15,574 nt of DNA from Nodosilinea sp. BSH.14 (GTDB lineage Bacteria; Cyanobacteriota; Cyanobacteriia; Phormidesmidales; Phormidesmidaceae), in contig JALQST010000029.1 in the NCBI GenBank assembly GCA_023264315.1, positions 1 to 15,574 on the forward strand. The letters are read 5' to 3'. Under the pieces are notes generated by a model that ran no database searches, was not told where the DNA came from, and saw only the letters and a list, made by a program, of their open reading frames with translations. The first letter of the stretch is position 1; the number at the start of each line of letters is the position of its first letter. Shown here piece by piece: positions 13,779 to 15,574 of the stretch. A program made the position numbers and the translations under genes.

Positions 13779-14761
13779 ATGTCTAACGAAACGCTGGCTA
13801 CGCTGTTGAGTGCCCGTGAAGCACAACCCTTTTCTGAGGCCGAGGTACAGGCTATCTTGCGGTCGGTGCTCAACCAACTGGTACTGCTGCATCAGGAGGG
13901 CATCAGCCCTGGCCCGCTTAGCCTGGAAAGGTTGTCCCTTCAGGCGGGAACCGTGCAGTTGCCCCCCCTCAGAACGATGAGCCAGCCAACCCCAGCCAAG
14001 ACATCTATGCCCTGGGTCTGGTGGCCTTGGAACTGTTGAGCGGCCAAGTGCCCAGCCCCCGCCGCCAAGATCCCCAATGGGACTGGAACGAGGCTTGCTT
14101 TGTGAGCGACCAGTTTAACCAACTCCTGGAGCGGATGCTGGCCCCGGTGGAATCAGCCCGCTTTCAAGATGCCACCGCCGTGCTCAAGGCCATGGAAACC
14201 CCAAGGATGGTTCCCCTGCCCCAATCCCCCGTACCCGCTCCCAAACAAAGTCCCACAGCAGAGCCCATCTCAGCCACAACCCCAAACTCAGCCGCCCCAT
14301 CGCCTCCAACGAAGGGGATGACTGGCGTATTCGTGGCCCTGGGCGCAGCGGCGGCGGTGGTGCTGCTAGGTGGGCTGGGGGTGGGTGTTTGGTTAAACCC
14401 CGATCTTCTCAGCCCCGTTACCTCTCCCTTGGGGCGTCTGCGACAAAACGAGCAGAGCGGTACGGCCATGTTTCGGGGTAACCTAGCCCGCACCGGAGTG
14501 TACCCCGGCAGTGGCCCCAAGGCCCTAACCCGCCTGATTTGGAAGTTCAGAACCGAAGATTTGGTCGATTCCTCGCCTGCGGTGGCCGATGGAGTGGTGT
14601 ACGTTGGCAGTTGGGATAATCACCTCTATGCGGTGGATATCGCCACCGGGCAAGAACGCTGGCGGTTCAAAACCGAAGCTTTGGTCGGTTCCTCGCCTGC
14701 GGTGGCCGATGGGGTGGTGTATTTCGGCAGTGGGGATGGTCACCTCTATGCGGTGGAGTGA
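13779..14761 (+). CDS. pseudokinase-TM-PQQ-repeat protein, frame broken at a C7 tract
   Basis: Two plus-strand frames (13779 to about 13968, then on to 14761) belong to one gene. Adding one C in the seven-C run at 13962-13968 joins them into a 327-residue protein. Residues about 18-140 match a protein-kinase C-lobe: AILRSVLNQLVLLHQEGIS is the helix before the catalytic loop, and SQDIYALGLVALELLSG (73-89) is subdomain IX. The catalytic loop reads SPGPLSLERL where H-R-D-x-K-x-x-N is expected, and there is no ATP-binding N-lobe, so it is a pseudokinase. A Pro-rich linker (about 141-180), one membrane helix (about 183-206), the MFRGNLARTGVYPG block and two PQQ-type blades (about 254-327) follow. 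A complete propeller needs seven or eight blades, so the C-terminus is truncated, right beside repeat copy 2. As the sequence stands it encodes no complete product. Confidence 0.8.
14541..14760 (+). repeat. 120-bp in-gene tandem repeat (two PQQ blades)
   Basis: Two tandem units with a 120-bp period (40 residues) begin at 14541 and 14661. They share near-identical DNA, for example CCTCGCCTGCGGTGGCCGAT at 14571-14590 and 14691-14710, and CACCTCTATGCGGTGGA in both. The peptide unit is F-(R/K)-TE-x-LV-x-SSPAVADGVVY-x-GS-x-(D/G)-(N/G)-HLYAV. Close DNA identity points to recent duplication or ongoing homogenisation. The second unit is cut short just after HLYAVE by the stop codon. Confidence 0.85.
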
Positions 14762-14763
14762 GG

Positions 14764-14870
14764 GGGGGCTGAGGTCACTCAGTCTAGCTGGCAGGTGTTG
14801 AAGCAGGAAATCTTTGGGGCGACTCAAGGAATCTCCGGCATACCCGATAGGATGGCCGGGAGAGGATGTC
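14764..14870 (+). repeat. 107-bp dispersed repeat, copy 2
   Basis: The plus-strand partner of 12310-12417. It starts 3 bp after the PQQ gene stop and ends 72 bp before the Uma2 start. The outer hairpin CTGAG-GTCA-CTCAG is at 14769-14782 and could also serve as the 3' hairpin of the PQQ gene. The shared TACCCGATAGGAT at 14841-14853 contains a TAGGAT hexamer that would pass as a weak -10 box for the downstream gene. Confidence 0.85.
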
Positions 14871-14942
14871 AAAAACGGCATCTTCCCTGGCCATCGGCTA
14901 AGATGGAAACCCTGGCTAGTGCTGCGCTGTGGAGATTGCACA

Positions 14943-15485
14943 ATGGTGATAGCTTCCAAGGCTGCCAATCCACCCATCGTTCCTCTATCCATTGCTTGGG
15001 AACGATTACTTGAAGATGTTCCCCTAGAAGAGGAGCCTGTGGAAAATTCTGGTCAGCCCCTCATCGCTGGGGCTTTACGGGAAGCCTTGGAATTGGCCGA
15101 CTGGATTCGTCCTGAAATGCTGATAGCTTCCAATCTAGGCATCTGTGCCACCGTGAATGGATCCTTAGTAATCAAAGCGCCGGATTGGTTCTATGTAGCG
15201 GTGTTGCCATCTGATGATGGTATGGGCCCCGGCCAAGGAGATCGTCGCAGCTATACGCCCAACTTGGAGGGTGAAACCCCTGCGGTAGTCATGGCGTTTG
15301 TGTCAGAAACGGATGGGGGAGAATATTCGTCAAAACGCAGTTTCCCCTTAGGAAAATGGTTTTTTTACGAGCAGGTTTTGCGGGTTCCCGTCTATATCAT
15401 TTTTGAGCCTTCCACTGGACGATTAGAGGCCCATCGCCTGTGTCATGAGCGGTATGAGCTGATGGAAGCCGAACTGATCGAATAG
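14943..15485 (+). CDS. Uma2 family (DUF820) putative endonuclease, probably inactive
   Basis: A 180-residue member of the Uma2/DUF820 family, abundant in Cyanobacteria and carrying a PD-(D/E)xK nuclease-like fold of uncertain biological role. Recognisable blocks are IKAPDWFYVAVLP (78-90, with the PD step), SETDGGEYSSKRSFPLGKWF (121-140) and FYEQVLRVPVYIIFEP (141-156). Relatives usually have Glu two residues before the '(L/V)S-E-T' step (IEF-L-SE); here the corresponding residue 118 is Ala (codon GCG, 15294-15296), which would remove a metal-binding acid. It ends soon after HERYELM, shorter than the long cyanobacterial forms. The start at 14943 is chosen because homology begins with PLSIAWERLLEDVPL; the frame is open further upstream only through repeat copy 2. 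It is probably a stand-alone gene. Confidence 0.8.
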   Translation: MVIASKAANPPIVPLSIAWERLLEDVPLEEEPVENSGQPLIAGALREALELADWIRPEMLIASNLGICATVNGSLVIKAPDWFYVAVLPSDDGMGPGQGDRRSYTPNLEGETPAVVMAFVSETDGGEYSSKRSFPLGKWFFYEQVLRVPVYIIFEPSTGRLEAHRLCHERYELMEAELIE

Positions 15486-15574
15486 CCCGGATCGGCGGAT
15501 CGCAAAGCCCGTGGAAGCCCTCACCCCCAGCCCCTCTCCTAGACTGAACCTGGGATCAACCTGGGGTCAAGATA
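15486..15574. other. non-coding tail at the right edge
   Basis: No gene is visible. It contains a single arm, ATCGCAAAGCCC (15499-15510), identical to one arm of the 4157-4187 stem-loop, the C-rich phrase CCCTCACCCCCAGCCCCTCT, which resembles C-rich phrases common in cyanobacterial intergenic DNA, and two imperfect 11-nt units around AACCTGGG (about 15546-15567). Confidence 0.4.

Noticed and set aside
14814..14942. Longer Uma2 start at ATG 14814, adding 43 residues
   Set aside because: The extension begins inside repeat copy 2. Its similarity to the argD extension (MGR-x-KESP) comes only from the shared repeat, not from a real peptide.
1..15574. CRISPR array, tRNA or rRNA genes
   Set aside because: No regularly spaced repeats of CRISPR length, no cloverleaf and no conserved rRNA stretch were found by eye on either strand.

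Overview
The window is chromosomal DNA from a fairly GC-rich cyanobacterium. A filamentous Leptolyngbya/Nodosilinea-type organism is a guess; the phylum is firmer. Support for Cyanobacteria comes from a DUF1802 protein, a ycf52/NSI-like acetyltransferase, an acetylornithine aminotransferase close to the Synechocystis type, a kinase-like/PQQ-repeat fusion, a Uma2 (DUF820) protein, and a cobalamin gene next to a DAHP synthase. No rRNA, tRNA or CRISPR array was recognised.

Layout. Positions 1-5400 hold housekeeping genes: the N-terminal part of dusA (minus strand, running off the left edge), divergent from dnaG (primase). A DUF1802 gene follows, then a 386-bp non-coding stretch, a GNAT acetyltransferase, a strong stem-loop, and a class I DAHP synthase with cobI (precorrin-2 C20-methyltransferase) 4 nt behind it. 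Positions 6359-7582 encode a proline-rich TonB-like envelope protein. It converges on a three-gene minus-strand cluster (10174 to 7613): a polytopic membrane protein built of two ~150-residue copies, a small two-TM protein with a C-terminal helical motif that is probably translationally coupled to it, and a UbiA-superfamily prenyltransferase. This cluster is the best candidate here for an uncharacterised membrane or lipid pathway. Next come an L,D-transpeptidase and argD, both on the minus strand.

From about 12300 to the right edge the DNA is plastic. Two ~107-bp near-identical repeats in inverted orientation (12310-12417 and 14764-14870) bracket 2.3 kb. That interval contains an IS4-type transposase with an internal deletion, short coding-looking remnants on either side of it, and a pseudokinase-TM-PQQ gene. 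The pseudokinase gene has lost frame at a seven-C run and keeps only two PQQ blades. Each repeat has the same orientation relative to the gene outside it (argD to the left, the Uma2 gene to the right) and ends 72-113 bp before that gene's start. The Uma2 protein appears to have lost its catalytic Glu.

The left two-thirds is core metabolism (tRNA modification, replication priming, aromatic and cobalamin synthesis, arginine synthesis) with an envelope and prenyl-lipid cluster. The right end is a decaying, repeat-bounded island.
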